64,000 nt of DNA from Gliomastix tumulicola (GCA_001599755.1 BCHX01000001.1:1612001-1676000); one strand, 5' to 3'. Shown: positions 11,601-23,881, counted from the stretch's first letter. Program-made: numbers and translations. Notes: generated by a model from the sequence alone, not told the origin.

Positions 11601-12346
11601 TCTGATCATCTTCCGTGGCCTCTGGTCCCGTTCGTGATGCATGCAATGCGAAAAAGGAGCCCGGTCCAGGGATCGCGGTGCGCCAGGGGGGTCGGGCGGG
11701 GGGGAGAACAACAGTCTACCTCTCCCCCCTTCGTCGTGCTTCCTTCCTTCCTTCCCGCTCTTTCATTCTTCTTTCCTCGGTCTGGTTCTGGGTCTGGTCT
11801 CGTGCGTTGCCTGGGGTAGTGACTGGGGTTCCGTGACTGACTGACTGGCTGGCTACTTCGTCCGTTCGGCTAAAGTTCCTGCAGTGCCCGATGGGACAGT
11901 CACCGATCATTTCTGCTCTTCCTGCTGCTTCCTCTGCTGCGTTGCTGCGTTCTCCAGCGATCCCCAAGCCCGCAGGCGAGCTTCTTTGTTGACAGGTGTA
12001 CAAGGTTGTGCTCTACCTTATTTAGTCGACCCGAGGGACGCTCTTGCCTCGAAGGCTCCGATTCGTGTCGCTCCTGCCCTCATGTCACCAACACCTTCAT
12101 AGGAAATGAAGTGGGGCGCCGAACATTTTCATGTCTTGTGATTTACTACATTTCAAAAGCTCTCGACAGCTGTGAATCCTCGGTTACCTTTTATTAACAG
12201 GTACCCAGGAGCAGCAAACGCCCGCCGCCTTCGTTACCACCATCCTGGCACAAAGGTGTATATCCTCTTGCTCGTGTTACGCGAGTAGACAAGCCATTGA
12301 CGAGCTGACTCGGCCTCCATATGCGGAAGCCCACCCAGAATTTGCG
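8671..12346. other. Long intergenic region, no supported gene
   Basis: About 3.7 kb upstream of both the RasGEF gene (-) and the disordered-protein gene at 12347 (+), so it probably holds two divergent promoters and leaders. Open frames reach 146 codons (10396-10836) but are rich in Arg, Ser and Pro with no recognisable fold. It contains an 8-bp tandem repeat at 9162 and a CT-rich, probably transcribed segment at 11700-11800. No tRNA, rRNA or transposon ends were seen. Confidence 0.5.
9162..9188. repeat. Short tandem repeat, 8-bp unit
   Basis: The unit GGCGGACA is repeated 3.4 times without mismatch (9162-9188). It is non-coding in any supported model and is likely a length-variable minisatellite. 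Confidence 0.85.
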
Positions 12347-13561
12347 ATGGCCACCCCGGCACAGCCCATGAGGCCGAAGCTTCATGGCATGGCAGTCGGC
12401 TATCCCCGCGAGAACAGAGCCCCCAGAGTCCCCCAAATGCCCGTCCCCCAGAGAGCACCGGTCCGAGTGCACGGGACAGTGCCGGCCCACCTCATCCCCT
12501 TTGATCCAGAGGAGCTCACGCGGAGGCTATACATTGTCCAGGCAGAGCAAAAGGCATATTCGGAAAGGAAAAGACGAGCGAAAGTCGAGGCTGAGAGGCA
12601 GGCCAAGGCCGCCGGCGTGGGGGATTTGTCGGAGAGAAAAGCGAGGGCCAAGGGCTCGACCTCACGCTCCAACACCGTAAGAGCCCATGCCAAAGACAAC
12701 CTCGAGAAACAAAAATCACACGACAATACCAGCCCTACCCATCAATCCGCGTCAAAGCAGAGCCAACAGCTTGACGAGACAGCGACTACCTCTACCAAGT
12801 CAGCCGCTAAGGTCAATGACAACAGACCATCGTCGCCCTATCATCATGTCCCTCAGGTGGCTGCATCGCAGTTCACTCGAACAACAACCGCGGCCAACCC
12901 TGACGATGCACACGTCCACAGCCTCTCCAAGAAGGCAATGAAGTTCCACCTCGACGGTCCAAATGCAGATCAGGATCTACGGGCGGCCGAGAGCAACCTG
13001 GCACCGCGGGACACGGCGAGAACATTGCGACGAGTGCAGAGTCAGCGGGAAGAACAATACGAACGAAACCAGTTTCAGCACCCTTCCATGTTGGATTCAG
13101 TTGTTGAGATTGACGACGAGCGACTCCGACTTTCTCAACGACACACATTTGAGACTTCCTTCAGCAAGGAGGAACATAACCGCGAAAATGACTTTGCTCA
13201 TAAACGTTTGAGCGCCGGGGCCAACCATTTTGCTCCCATATTCGCCGAGCTTCCGCCCAACGCGCTGCATCTGGATAGGACCAACAGCCGGGACATTGCG
13301 GCGGTTGGTGCCACAGCTCAAGAAAATAGGGTCGACTGGACACAGAGCGACGAATCCTCAAAATCGCCGGGTAACACAGCACCGTCTCTGTTGCGAAAGG
13401 TCGACTCAAAGTGGAATTTGACAGGGAGATTTGCCAAGTCTCAGAAGCACAGCAGCAAACCGCGAACTCTTTCGTCTCCCGCTGAGGAGTCCATTGGCGA
13501 AGATACACCCGTCTCTCCCAAATCGCCCAAGCCTGGTTTCTTTTCTCGATTCAAACGTTAG
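12347..13561 (+). CDS. Intrinsically disordered fungal protein, function unknown
   Basis: A single uninterrupted frame of 404 residues. The N-terminus is proline-rich (MATPAQPMRP). A predicted helix of alternating charge follows (about residues 60-100: EELTRRLYIVQAEQKAY, then ERKRRAKVEAERQAK). The remainder is polar and low in hydrophobic residues, and the tail has Ser-Pro sites (SPKSPKPG) ending in FFSRFKR. The frame and composition look coding, and its stop lies 181 bp from the convergent HIT-finger gene. The aromatic/basic C-terminal end could bind a membrane or a partner, but this is inference. No family is recognised. Confidence 0.75.
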   Translation: MATPAQPMRPKLHGMAVGYPRENRAPRVPQMPVPQRAPVRVHGTVPAHLIPFDPEELTRRLYIVQAEQKAYSERKRRAKVEAERQAKAAGVGDLSERKARAKGSTSRSNTVRAHAKDNLEKQKSHDNTSPTHQSASKQSQQLDETATTSTKSAAKVNDNRPSSPYHHVPQVAASQFTRTTTAANPDDAHVHSLSKKAMKFHLDGPNADQDLRAAESNLAPRDTARTLRRVQSQREEQYERNQFQHPSMLDSVVEIDDERLRLSQRHTFETSFSKEEHNRENDFAHKRLSAGANHFAPIFAELPPNALHLDRTNSRDIAAVGATAQENRVDWTQSDESSKSPGNTAPSLLRKVDSKWNLTGRFAKSQKHSSKPRTLSSPAEESIGEDTPVSPKSPKPGFFSRFKR

Positions 13562-13742
13562 CCGACGCGCAAAACATCAAAAGCGACTGTATTTAGATAT
13601 CATACCCCATCACGAAGTCATGTCGACCAATAATACCACCATTCATCTTTACTTAATGTCTCGACGGCGCTTCTAGCACGCCGACGTGAGCGTGTTCTCA
13701 TATTTTATCGCATTCGGTTCGTGGCGCGTTCGGCATGGGCCG

Positions 13743-14472
13743 CTAGCCATTTGCTTTGGCATTGGACTTGTCCATGAAGTGCAAAACGAGCTCTGTGTAT
13801 TCCCTAATGGCCTCCCCGTCCTCGCCCGTAGCTTTTCGGGCTTTTCGGAGAGCTTCTTTTCCGCTTGCGATGCCCTTTTCGGTATTCCACCCATCACCCT
13901 TGTTGGGCAAATCTTTGAGCAGCGAAGCTGGGATCTTGGACTTGGCCGAAGCAGGTTCCAAAGTTGCCGCGTGGATCTCCAGAAGCTGCGCTCTTAGGCG
14001 CGGATACTTCTTGAAGAGGAATTGAAGCTGTTCGGAATTCTCCAGAACTTGGAAGGGGCCCTCGCTGTTGGCTCTCGTGTTGTGGGCGTCGATGGGAGGC
14101 GGCTGCAGGACGGGAGGAATCGGTTTCGGAGCTGGGTCTGGGTCGGCAGGGTGGTTCTGTCGGTGAATTTTATTGCAAGCTACCGAGCAGCTTAGGAGGA
14201 TCAGTAATGAACGGTGACGAGATAATAGAGACGTAGCATAATATATGACAGTCACGACTACGACAAGCAGAGCAGCGACATGGTGTCATTGGGGATCCTT
14301 ACTACGGCAGATAGCACCGAGGGCACTTGTATTTCCACGTGTTCGTTCCACATACGCCACACATTGTCCCATTCGTAACGTTCGTCTGTGTGTCCGCCGA
14401 AGGCTCGGTCTCCGGCGGGTTGTTTTGAGGTGAGGCCCTCATGGCGCCATCATCGGGATTCGCGTCTGCCAT
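13743..14472 (-). CDS. HIT-type zinc finger protein (ZNHIT3/Hit1-like)
   Basis: Exons 14472..14303 and 14190..13743, joined across a 112-bp intron (GTAAGG/AAG), give 205 residues. The junction falls inside the zinc finger and rebuilds it: CGVCGTNTWKYKCPRCYLPY, then CSVACNKIHRQNH. This is the HIT finger pattern C-x2-C...C-x2-C-x4-C-x3-C-x3-H, except that the final ligand is His where Cys is usual. After a proline-rich linker comes a helical region (EQLQFLFKKYPRLRAQLLEIH) and a C-terminal helix (REYTELVLHFMDKS), the architecture of yeast Hit1 and human ZNHIT3, which assist box C/D snoRNP assembly. A different HIT-finger family member remains possible. It is divergent from NFU1 with 407 bp between starts. 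Confidence 0.8.
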
Positions 14473-14879
14473 GCTTGCACTGTTGACGGGGTATACAGCA
14501 GGCTAGGGTATCAGGGAATGAGCTTCATGTTTTGAAGAGGAGGGCCGAGCTGCGATTATAAGTTCTAGGATTCAACAACAACAAATCCCTCTCCCCTCAG
14601 CAGTCGATGTTGGGGAGCCTTCGTGGTCTGGTCAGCAAGGGACGTGATGGTCATGGGAGAAAAAGATTAACAGAAGTCAATCCATGCTATCGATTGTGGG
14701 GTGGTCCACTGTTGCATCATTGCGCCCTGCAGCCAATCAGTGAATTACTAATTCAGTTCGGCAACTGGGGCGAAATGACTGGACGGTTTTTCGGTCCTAC
14801 ATCTTCTATTCCCTCTCTCCTCCTCATGTTTCTTTCTTTATTTTCTTGAGTGACCTGTTTTCCTGTTGTAGTACGCATC
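14473..14879. promoter_or_regulatory. Shared divergent promoter of HIT-finger gene and NFU1
   Basis: 407 bp separate the two start codons. A CCAATCA element at 14733 on the plus strand lies about 145 bp upstream of the NFU1 ATG, a usual distance. The last 60 bp before NFU1 are pyrimidine-rich (TCCCTCTCTCCTCCTC), typical of fungal transcription start regions. Confidence 0.45.
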
Positions 14880-15859
14880 ATGGCTTGTTCAATGACGCCA
14901 CGGGCGATGCGCCGCCTCCTCACGACGACCTCCCGGGGCTCTGTCGTCTCGCCCTCTCAGGTCCGAGCAGCGCCGAGCTTGACTCGGCATCTCAGTTCTC
15001 AAGCAACACTCCCCAGCGCGAGCAGAATCCGACCGTCAGGAAGGCGACAGCGGTTCCCGCACCCCGCGCCCGGCCTCGCGCCCGTCCAGAAACGCTCAAT
15101 CTTCATCCAGACCGAGAACACGCCCAACGCCGACGCCGTCAAGTTCATCCCGAACCACCGCATCCTCCCCGAGGAGATCGGCACGCCCTTCATCGAGTAC
15201 CTGAACCCGCGGTCGACCATCGCGCCGCCGTACCCGTCGCCGCTGGCCGCCAAGCTGATGAACATCGACGGCATCAAGTCCGTCTTCTACGGCGTCGACT
15301 TCATCACCGTCACCAAGGCCGCCGACGTCAACTGGGCGCACGTCCGGCCCGAGATCTTTGCGCTCATCACCGAGGCCGTCACATCGGGAGAGAAGATCGT
15401 CGCCGTGTCCGAGGGCAGGGACGGGGAGGCGGTGGAGGGTGCAGAGGAGGACAGTCTCGCCTACAATGAGGACGACAGCGAGGTGGTGGGCATGATCAAG
15501 GAGCTACTGGAGACCCGGATCCGGCCCGCTATCCAGGAGGACGGCGGTGATATCGAGTTCAAGGGTTTCTCCGACGACGGTTTCGTTTCGTTGAAGCTGC
15601 GCGGCGCTTGCAGGACGTGCGATTCGAGCACGGTTACCTTGAAGAATGGCATTGAGGGCATGCTGATGCACTATGTGAGTACTCCTACTTCACCGTGGGA
15701 TTTGCCTTTCCTAACTTGTTTTTTTTTTCTCTTTAGATTGAGGAGGTCAAGGGTGTTCATCAGGTTCTAGATGAGGAGGAGGAGATCTCGCTCCAGGAAT
15801 TCGCCAAGTTTGAGGAGAAGCTGAAGCAGCAGAAGTCGGCCAGTCCAGCTGCGGCATAG
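14880..15859 (+). CDS. NFU1: NFU1-like mitochondrial iron-sulfur scaffold/carrier
   Basis: Exons 14880..15674 and 15737..15859 are joined across a 62-bp intron (GTGAGT/TAG) to 305 residues. The N-terminus is an Arg/Ser/Thr-rich presequence ending before KRSIFIQTENTPNADAVKF, the start of the NFU N-terminal domain (to about residue 165). The C-terminal NifU domain (about 195-285) carries RIRPAIQEDGGDIEF and the Fe-S-binding C-x2-C in GACRTCDSSTVTLKNGIEGM. Exon 2 completes this domain (IEEVKGVHQVLDEEEE). NFU1 passes 4Fe-4S clusters to mitochondrial targets such as lipoate synthase and respiratory complexes. The ATG at 14880 is preferred; an in-frame ATG at 14850 would add 10 residues. Length and both domains are as expected. 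Confidence 0.95.
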
Positions 15860-18800
15860 ACCCGGTCATCTTTCTAGAAGACCTGTACAACACACTGTAT
15901 TGATGATACCCAAGATCCCAAAAGTTCCATCACGATTCTACCTCTTTCTATCATGTTGTCTCGCCACAGTAACTCTAATTCAGTGCTTCTATCTACCCGC
16001 CATGATCTTATGCTGCCAAGTGTGCCTGCCACGACAGAACAGCGAACGCCGCGTGACGTCCATTGGCCCATAACCATAGGCATGCTCGCTGGGTTCGGGC
16101 GTCCTTTCCCGAGGCCAATGCATCAATTCAGCGTATGCGTGCATAGACGTCAGGTGAAAATCGTGGATGGTATGATGACATTTGGCCACCTGGTTAGGCC
16201 CTGAGCCAAACCCGAACGCCACACACCAATTTTTCACCCAACCGGCCGTCGACCATTCTAGAGCTAGCGAGAGCTTGGTCAATGGCTTACTAGAAAACGC
16301 GAGATGATGCAAAGCTCCCTCCCCCCTGCGAGGTGGCAGCCGTCGGTACCTCGGGCAGCGGCTTCGCCTGACCAGTCCAAGTCGCGATGGCCAGCCCAAC
16401 CTATCAGAGGAGGGCGGACAATGCAGTCAATATGCGCGTGCAGTCGCACCACCATGTACGTCGCAGTGCTAAGGGAGGAGTGGTGTCGCATATGGATTCA
16501 TTACATTGGGGACGGCGCTGACAAGCGTATTGGCCTGCAGACCTCGCTTTTCCCCCAACACCGACAGACGGAAAATCCGGGGTAAAGCGCAGCGGCAGTG
16601 GCAATCCTGGAGGAATAGGAATCTGGAGGAGGGGGTGAGGCGAGACACCTGGATTGGATCGTCATTCCTCACTTCCTACCCTGAACTGCTCTCCTTGTTT
16701 CAGTCCGCGCTTCATCGTCAGGTTTCGCTTCGTTCCTGGGAAGACAGGTGCAAAAAAAAATCCTCTAAAAAGCCTAGACTGCCATCAAGAGGGTGGACGA
16801 GGTATAGCTGTCGCTAGCCGATAATAATACGCCAAACTCTGTCCCGTGACGCCCTGCAGCTGAGGTCATAACCAATTGGGAGTTGCTCACTTTACCCCTC
16901 TCCCCACCGGCTGCACGACACCCCCCAAAGGACCCAGCCCTCCTCTACGGCCCTTGGGAGACCCTCCTTGGGACGCAAGGGAGGCGTCTAAGCTCGAGGC
17001 CGTTGCATTCAGTCCTGGCCGAAGACGGCGCAATGACGACAAAAAAGCGTGACCCGAGCTGCTGGACTGGGGACACTAGAGGAGGGGGCTTCAACTCTAT
17101 ATGCCCTTGGACCAAGAGGCTGGAGGGCTGCCGCTGGAGAGAGGATGCGTGCTGGGAAGCAAACAAGAAGCAGTCCTCACGGCCGGATTGGCTTTCTGTC
17201 TCCTGGTTGCGGCTGCAGGAATCTAACTTTCCACTAGACAGTCCCAGCCGCTCATTTGTCCCACCGCATGGGCAGATGACTGCCATACCTTCAGGACCGA
17301 GGTGGTAGCAGGCAGTGTTAGCAGGCTGTGGAGCGGGGTCTGGATCTGATCAGAGGGCGGGCGATGACATTTGCGGGGTTGACGATCACTTTTGGCAACA
17401 GTCAAGTCACGGTGAGCGACTGAGCACCGTTGCCGTACGCCAGCAATGCGTCACTGCCCCAAATACGGCCTTTCCTCAACCGTGCCGGCGAACCCTCTTT
17501 TTCTTTCTTCGCGCCCGGGAAGCTTCCTGTGGCTGAAGTACTGGGTACCTGAACTCCGGACAGGGCAGTACGGGATCGTGATTGTGGCTGTCGAATTGAA
17601 ACTGCGCCTGAGGCATTCCCAGGACTGGAGCCTCGGGGGCGCGGGTTAGATTCAGTCTTTCTCCGGGGGCTACCGACTGCTAGCACATTCCATGGCAATG
17701 GGATGCTTGTCCGGGTGGCCTCATTACCACATGTTGAGGCGCATTGGTGGCAAAAGCTGCCTCCACATATGATGGCACACCGGTGTAATAGCTGCATTTC
17801 TCCTTGGCCTCCCGGAGTGTTGTTCGGCGAGGGTGACAAGAAAAAGAAAGCAGTGCATATGTAATATAAAACCACTGCTTACATTGTGGTAGGAGGAGGC
17901 GTGGCAGGGATGTTGTTCTAGGGGTGGGCTGCAGCCACCACTCACAGCCTCTGGCGAACAAATTTTATGCAGGTTTGCAGAACTTTGCTCTTTTTTTATT
18001 ACTTGGATTTGGTCGTTCCAGGCACTCGATGAGGCTAGAGGCGGCAGTTCACGGACCACCGGTTCCCTCTCTCGGAGCCCCTTGACTCCCCGGAGTCCTC
18101 AACTCTGGCTTGCAAACCTTTTCATCCTTCTTAGCGTTGAGTATTTTTCTTTCCAAGGGGCGATGTGAGAACCTAAAGCAATTGCTTGGGCCGCGCCTCC
18201 TATTTCTTTTCCAGTAAGACCTCATGTGCAGGTTTGCTAGGGATCGCCGTGGGCGCGCTTGTCAGGGGTCCCCCGTAGCCTGTTTCTTTTCTTGCTCCCC
18301 GCGTCGCTCCCCAGGCTGAGCGGTACGTACCTATTACCTGCCTGGCGGGGTCGGCAGCCACCCCTCCACTGTTTCTGGCGTTCTAGCCCAGCTCCTACGA
18401 GTCTTCTGCCCTGTGGCCCCCTGGGCGAACGCCGGGCAGCGTTTATGCGGGAGACACAGGGCGGAGGGCACTGAATGAAGGAACCGACGGGACTGACTTG
18501 ACGTTACCCCTTTCTCTCTTGTGCGTGTTCCCTGGCAGAGCCCGAGAGCGACTAAGGTGCCCAGCGTGTGCAGTGGCATCGAGAGACTCTAATCACGCCA
18601 CGAGCTCCCAATCATTTTCTGAGAGGTGGTGACCGGTCAGCCCTGGAACTGGTGATTTCTCGGCCTCGAATGCTTGCAATACCCTCCCTCCATCAACCCC
18701 GGACACTTCAACCGGATCGCCAAGCTCTGCCGTTTCCCACCCCTTCTTCCCCATGCCCGCAGGCAACACATATCAGGCTCTAACCATGAGGTAAAAATTT

Positions 18801-21071
18801 TACGGGGTGCAACCTCGTGCAGCACAGACGGAGCCCGTTCGAATGCGAGGTCGTAATTACTGTCAAAGGCACGGCCAGGTAAGGTCGCTGGCTGGGGCAC
18901 ACCTCCAGCAGGCGCTAGCAGGTCTCGATTTCCAGGGGCGAACTTGGAATGGTTCCGTTGACCGGTCGTACCTGTCAGTGTACACGGTACCTTTCAGGGA
19001 GGGCCGGCTTTGAGTCTGAGCCACTGACATCGCTAGCAAGTCACCTGGCTGGAGCTAAGGGGTTTTGACTTCTGGATGCAGGCATTCTTTCATTTCATTA
19101 CCCCATACTCCCGATGCGAAGAGGTATCCGTACATCACATCACCTGGCTGGCCACTGGCGTCCCGACCGACCGACCCAACTCTCCCGTTCTCTCGTCCCT
19201 CTGCTCCATGGCCGTCGTCGCCCTTCACCCCCCCTCCCACAGCTAGATAGACCCTCGCACTTTCCCCGTGCTGGCTCAGCTTCCTGACAGGCCGCCTTCC
19301 CCTTGCTCAGCGTGCTGGCGCGACACTGAAGTGGCAGGCGCCCCTACCTCATCTCTCGTCTTCTCACCTGCCGGGCGAGTACATGTACCAGCGAGCCCCC
19401 GCTTTTCAGCCATTAATACTGGTACCTTTCCTGACCTGACCTGAGGCGACCTCCAAGACTCGACAATCCCTCCCCCGTCTTCTCCTCTGCCTGCCCCCCC
19501 TTTCTTCATAATAATTGCTGCCACTGCTACCGCCCACGCGCGCACCGACTTCTTACCTACCTGGGCATCGACAAGCCATTGCCTTCTTCGTCCTCGTCAC
19601 CGAATCCCTCGCGCGCTCGCAAAAACCTGCATCCCAATCAATTATCATCTTCTCGGACCCGGATTCGACAACGCCGCGCGCGCGCGACGGTTGGACAGAC
19701 CAGCCCCCCGAGAATCCACTGATCCAGAACCACCACCTGCACTGGGAGGGCTGTTTGGCGCCAGCACACGACAATGGGACTCGAGGACGCCAAATAGCAT
19801 CCAGCCTGCCAGACCTCGACGACGCAAAGACAGACCGGCAGACACACCACTCACGCCACCCACATTTGACTAACCCGTTCTCACGCGACGACCTTTGTGC
19901 CCTCGCCGGCTCGCGGATCTTGTATTCCAACCACTTCTTTTCATCCAGCTGTCTTTTATTTCCTTCTCTCATCCGGTACTTGTTGGAATTCGAGTTAGAC
20001 GCGCCGGCCTAGATCTCATCACTATACCCTGTCACAAGCAACCAAACCTGACGAGAAAATCTCCCTCGCATCCTTAATCAATCGACGACACCCGAGCTCA
20101 TTGTCACGACCCGACTCACCACGCGCAACACCCTCTCACAACCTACCAGCCGCGAATACGCCACCATCACCGCTACTGCTTCAATTCTGTCTCTGACTTG
20201 TCATATTCACTTCTTTTTTGAGAGCATTCATTGGGATTTTTCATTTGCGCCCGACCATCACGACTCATAGACCTGACGCCGATTGATTTCTGCACATAGA
20301 TTTATGCGCAACCTGTACCTGGTGAGTACCCCTACCTTTTGTTCCTCTCGGCCCCTTCCTCCCCTGAATGCGCCAAGCGGGCGGCATAAAACTGTCACTG
20401 CATTGCACATATGGGTGTGGTGGCTGTCCCTCAGTGTACCCAATGAAACAGAGCCTAATCCGTCCTGTTGGTCTGGATTTTCACGGCCGGCGGTGACACT
20501 TTTATGCCCCCTGTTTGTGCGCATTGGGGGAAAAAGGCCATGCACCTGCAGGTAGTGCCAGATCGACTGGATCAACGTGGCCGCGCCACGTTCTGCAGCC
20601 AGCCATGTCTCATCACTGCCCCTCCTTGAGAAGCCCAGCGACAGCCTTGAGTCTCATTGCAAAGCAAATGAGGGACAAAATGAGGGACATATTGAGAGCG
20701 AGACAAGGCGCGCCCGGGGGAGAGAAGGGGGGAGGAGAACAGATTGATACGTTTGAGGAGCTGCGAGAACTGACTGTTTTGAAGTTTTCATTAGGAGTCG
20801 CATTGTGGTTGAAACATTCTGGAACGCTCTCAGACTGAAGCTCAAAAGCGGCATCACGTGGCCCTCATTTCATCCTTGCAGGATTGCCGTTGCTTTGTGA
20901 CTGGCAAAGTTGGTGTCGAACTCTGGGAATTCGCCACTTATCCCCACTACAATCAGGCGCACTCGCGTGAACGGCTCTGCGCCTCCGGCTTTTCTACATT
21001 TCACTTTCGCCGTGCGACTGAAGAGTTCGTAGGTGTCCGGATAGTCTAGGCATATCCCGGCTCACCCTACG
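15860..21071. other. Long intergenic region and probable leader of the PSP1-domain gene
   Basis: About 5.2 kb without a supported gene. The first few hundred bases are NFU1 3' sequence. From about 19.4 kb the plus strand is C/T-rich with long stop-poor stretches (best frame 165 codons, 19515-20012), which looks like a long 5' leader or core promoter of the gene at 21072. A strong splice donor (CTG|GTGAGT) stands at 20322. Nothing between 16.2 and 19.4 kb resembles a protein, tRNA, rRNA or mobile element. Confidence 0.5.
20322..20881 (+). other. Possible 5'-UTR intron of the PSP1-domain gene
   Basis: The donor GTGAGT at 20322 is a strong fungal site. A pyrimidine-containing CAG at 20881 could be the acceptor, giving a 560-bp leader intron. 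Acceptors closer to the ATG (for example TAG at 21048) are equally possible. Confidence 0.3.
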
Positions 21072-23881
21072 ATGAGCTCCGGCGCAGTCACGAAATCGGG
21101 GACTCCATCGCGACTGGATGCAGGGCCTCTGCCCAGCGTACCATCATCTGGCCAGAGCCACCTGCTGGACAAGGTCAGCGCACGGACCTCAACTCCAGAC
21201 TCTGAGGCTCTCGCCAGCTCTGAGGACGAAGGCGACCACCGACAGGACTCGTCGCAAACTGTCACCCAACCCCCGAAGCCAGTTAGGCGCTCCTCTTGGC
21301 TGAACGATACCTCTCATCCCTACCGCCCACGCAAGGGGTCCTTCGCCAGCGGATCCATGTCGCCAACCGCCTCGCATCCCAGTACCCCTTCCACCGAAAC
21401 GACCGCGGGGCCGTGGGGTTCTCACTCGACGTCCACCGCTATGCCTCGCCTCTCAGGGTCATCCGCGTTTGCTTGGGGAGCTGGTATTTGGAACAGCGAT
21501 CGCAAGGACCCGCCCTCAAGACTCAGTGAGGTTCTGCCGTCTCCCACGTCCACCATCCCCTCGACCGGGACCAGTAACTCCTTCTTTGGCCCCGAAAGTG
21601 GCATTCAAACCTCCCCAGCCCGCGAATCAGGGACCAACCCTCAGATTCCCTTTGCGATCCCTCTTCACCCTACGCCCAAGACGTATCGATCCCAGTCGTA
21701 TTCTGTCGGGCAGATGGAGCTCGAGTCAGCCTCGGCCTCTGGCATGAGTCCTTCCACCAATACAGTTGGACGTGCACGATATCCTGCTCTTCAGCATAGG
21801 CCCTCGCGCCCGAGTATGCTGAGCGAAATGGCGAATGATGGATCTATGCTGGGCAAAGTTAAGGAGGTAGAGGATGACGAAGATGAGGACAGCCTCCCGG
21901 ATTCCATGCAGGGCTCTTTCCACCAGACCTCGGAATCAAAGACCATCGAGATGCTCACCCGAGAGAATGCAATGCTCCGTCAGCAACAGCAGTACAACGC
22001 TCGTATGCGTCCGCGTGCGTCTACAGGGACTTCAGCCTACTTTAGCAACGGCTACTCGATGCGCAGTTCGGTGCCCGAAGAGTCGGACTTCGCTATAGAC
22101 GAGCTGGACGAGATGCATGAGCTGAATGATAGTGGGGAGTCGTTCGCTCGCCGAGCCGCAAACCGACGCATGAGCGAGTATGGCCCCGGGCCGGTGCGCT
22201 CCCCAATCGGCATGGAAAATCGCAAGACAGACAACGCAAATCTGAAGAAGGCTTTGTGGTCATCGTCTGGTTTCCCCCTTGCCGACGCGTCTCAAAGTCG
22301 ACGGCATTCGTTTGCGAATATGCCGACGCGCCAAGGGTCGATCAGTTCTATTGCGGACTCAGCCGCCGCCTTGGAAGCTACAACTCCCGACGGCCAGTCT
22401 CTGCAGGATTACGTCGCGGGCTCGGGCTTTGCGGATAGCCCTAGCTATATTACTGGTGGAAGTAGCAATGGTGAGCATGGACTCATAGAAAGTCTCACTT
22501 CGAATGCTAACATGAGACCAGCGTCATACATGGCAGGAAACCCCATGATGGGTGGAAATCTCCCGAATGCGTATCACAACGCGTTCCCATCGTCATACGG
22601 GGCCCAGCCTTCCTTTGCCAACAGAGCTCCCTCTCCCCATCGTGGAATGCACTCTCTGGCCCAGCCACGGCACAACCAGCTGCTTCACATTGTGCTCTTC
22701 AAGTGTGCGAGGGCAGATGTCTTCTATATTCAGGAGGGTACTGGCCTTACGGTTAAACCTGGCGATCTTGTCATCGTTGAGGCAGACCGGGGCACCGACC
22801 TGGGGACCGTTGCTAAGGACAACGTTGACTGGCAGACGGCGAAGGAGCTCAAGGAGCACTACGCGGAGGAACACTACAAATGGCTCATGATGTACTCTCA
22901 GGGTGCAGCTGCGGCTCAGGAAGGCTCCGGTGCCGGTCTTCTAGCGTCATCCAGCGGACTTCAGGGGAGTGCTGTTGGCGGCATGGGCCCACCGACCCAG
23001 CATCACATGCAGGAGCCAAACGCTGGAGAACTTCGCCCGAAGCTAATCAAGCGACTTGCGCAGAGTCACGAAGTGCACGCCTTGCGGGACAAGGAGGGCA
23101 ACGAGGCTAAGGCGAAGAGAGTTTGCATGCAGAAGGTGAAGGAGCACGGCTTGAGCATGGAGATTCTCGATGCCGAATTCCAAATGTAAGCCAACCCCCC
23201 CCCCTTACAGCTTGCTATCGAAGCTGTTTGATTTAGATGCTGACTCTTGACAGGGATTGGAAGAAGTTGACATTCTACTACTTTGCTGATGCCTACATCA
23301 ACTTCAACTCGCTCGTCACGGACCTTTTCAAGATCTACAAGACCCGAATCTGGATGTCTGCAATCAATCCCGCCTCCTTTGCCAGCCCGACCTTGGGCAT
23401 CCAGGCCCCGAGCGGTGTTGGGCCTGGCGCTGTCGGTGTCAATCGCTCCTCGAGTGGCAATGACCGTCGGCACAACGCGCAGCATCAGGATCAACAGCAA
23501 CAGCAACAGCCTCCCCAGCCATCTTTCGCCATGAGGACCCAGGCTGCCCGTGGGTTCCAGCCAAGTGCTATGAGTCCTTCGTTTGGAGGTGACAAGAATT
23601 TCATGCAAGCACAAATGTATCCTGGACTTGGTTACGGGTATGCCGGCCAAGCAGCCGCCGCCAACCCCAATCTATCGGCTTTTGGGCAGGGCATGGGTGC
23701 AAACCTTGAGGGCATGTCCAACGTCGGATATCAACAGCTAGGCGACTTTCAGTCGATGCGCCATCGCTTTGCAGGACCACAATCTGTTCCAAGCCCCAAC
23801 CCGCGATCACAGGGTGTGTCACCTCTCACGCAGCAGAATGACTGGGCTGCGTTCCAGGGTCTTTCGCTCAATACCCAATAG
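21072..23881 (+). CDS. PSP1 C-terminal domain protein
   Basis: Exons 21072..23185 and 23254..23881 are joined across a 68-bp intron (GTAAGC/CAG), giving 913 residues. The first 530 residues are disordered and rich in Ser/Pro/Thr, with an acidic patch and a short coiled-coil-like stretch (IEMLTRENAMLRQQQQ). The PSP1 domain starts near residue 538 (LLHIVLFKCARADVFYIQEG, KPGDLVIVEADRGTDLGTV) and continues across the splice (LSMEILDAEFQM-DWKKLTFYYFADAYINF), which confirms the intron. The tail is Q/N/G-rich. Yeast Psp1 was found as a suppressor of DNA polymerase alpha mutants and is linked to RNA granules; bacterial homologues are RNA-associated. The molecular function of fungal members is not settled, and the low-complexity ends suit condensate behaviour. 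Confidence 0.88.

Noticed and set aside
18830..18850. B-box-like GTTCGAATGC suggesting a tRNA
   Set aside because: The final C position is wrong, and there is no A box or cloverleaf-compatible acceptor stem at the needed distance.
19515..20012. 165-codon plus-strand frame upstream of the PSP1-domain gene
   Set aside because: Its Pro/Thr/Ser/His content comes from a C/T-rich leader. There is no conserved motif.
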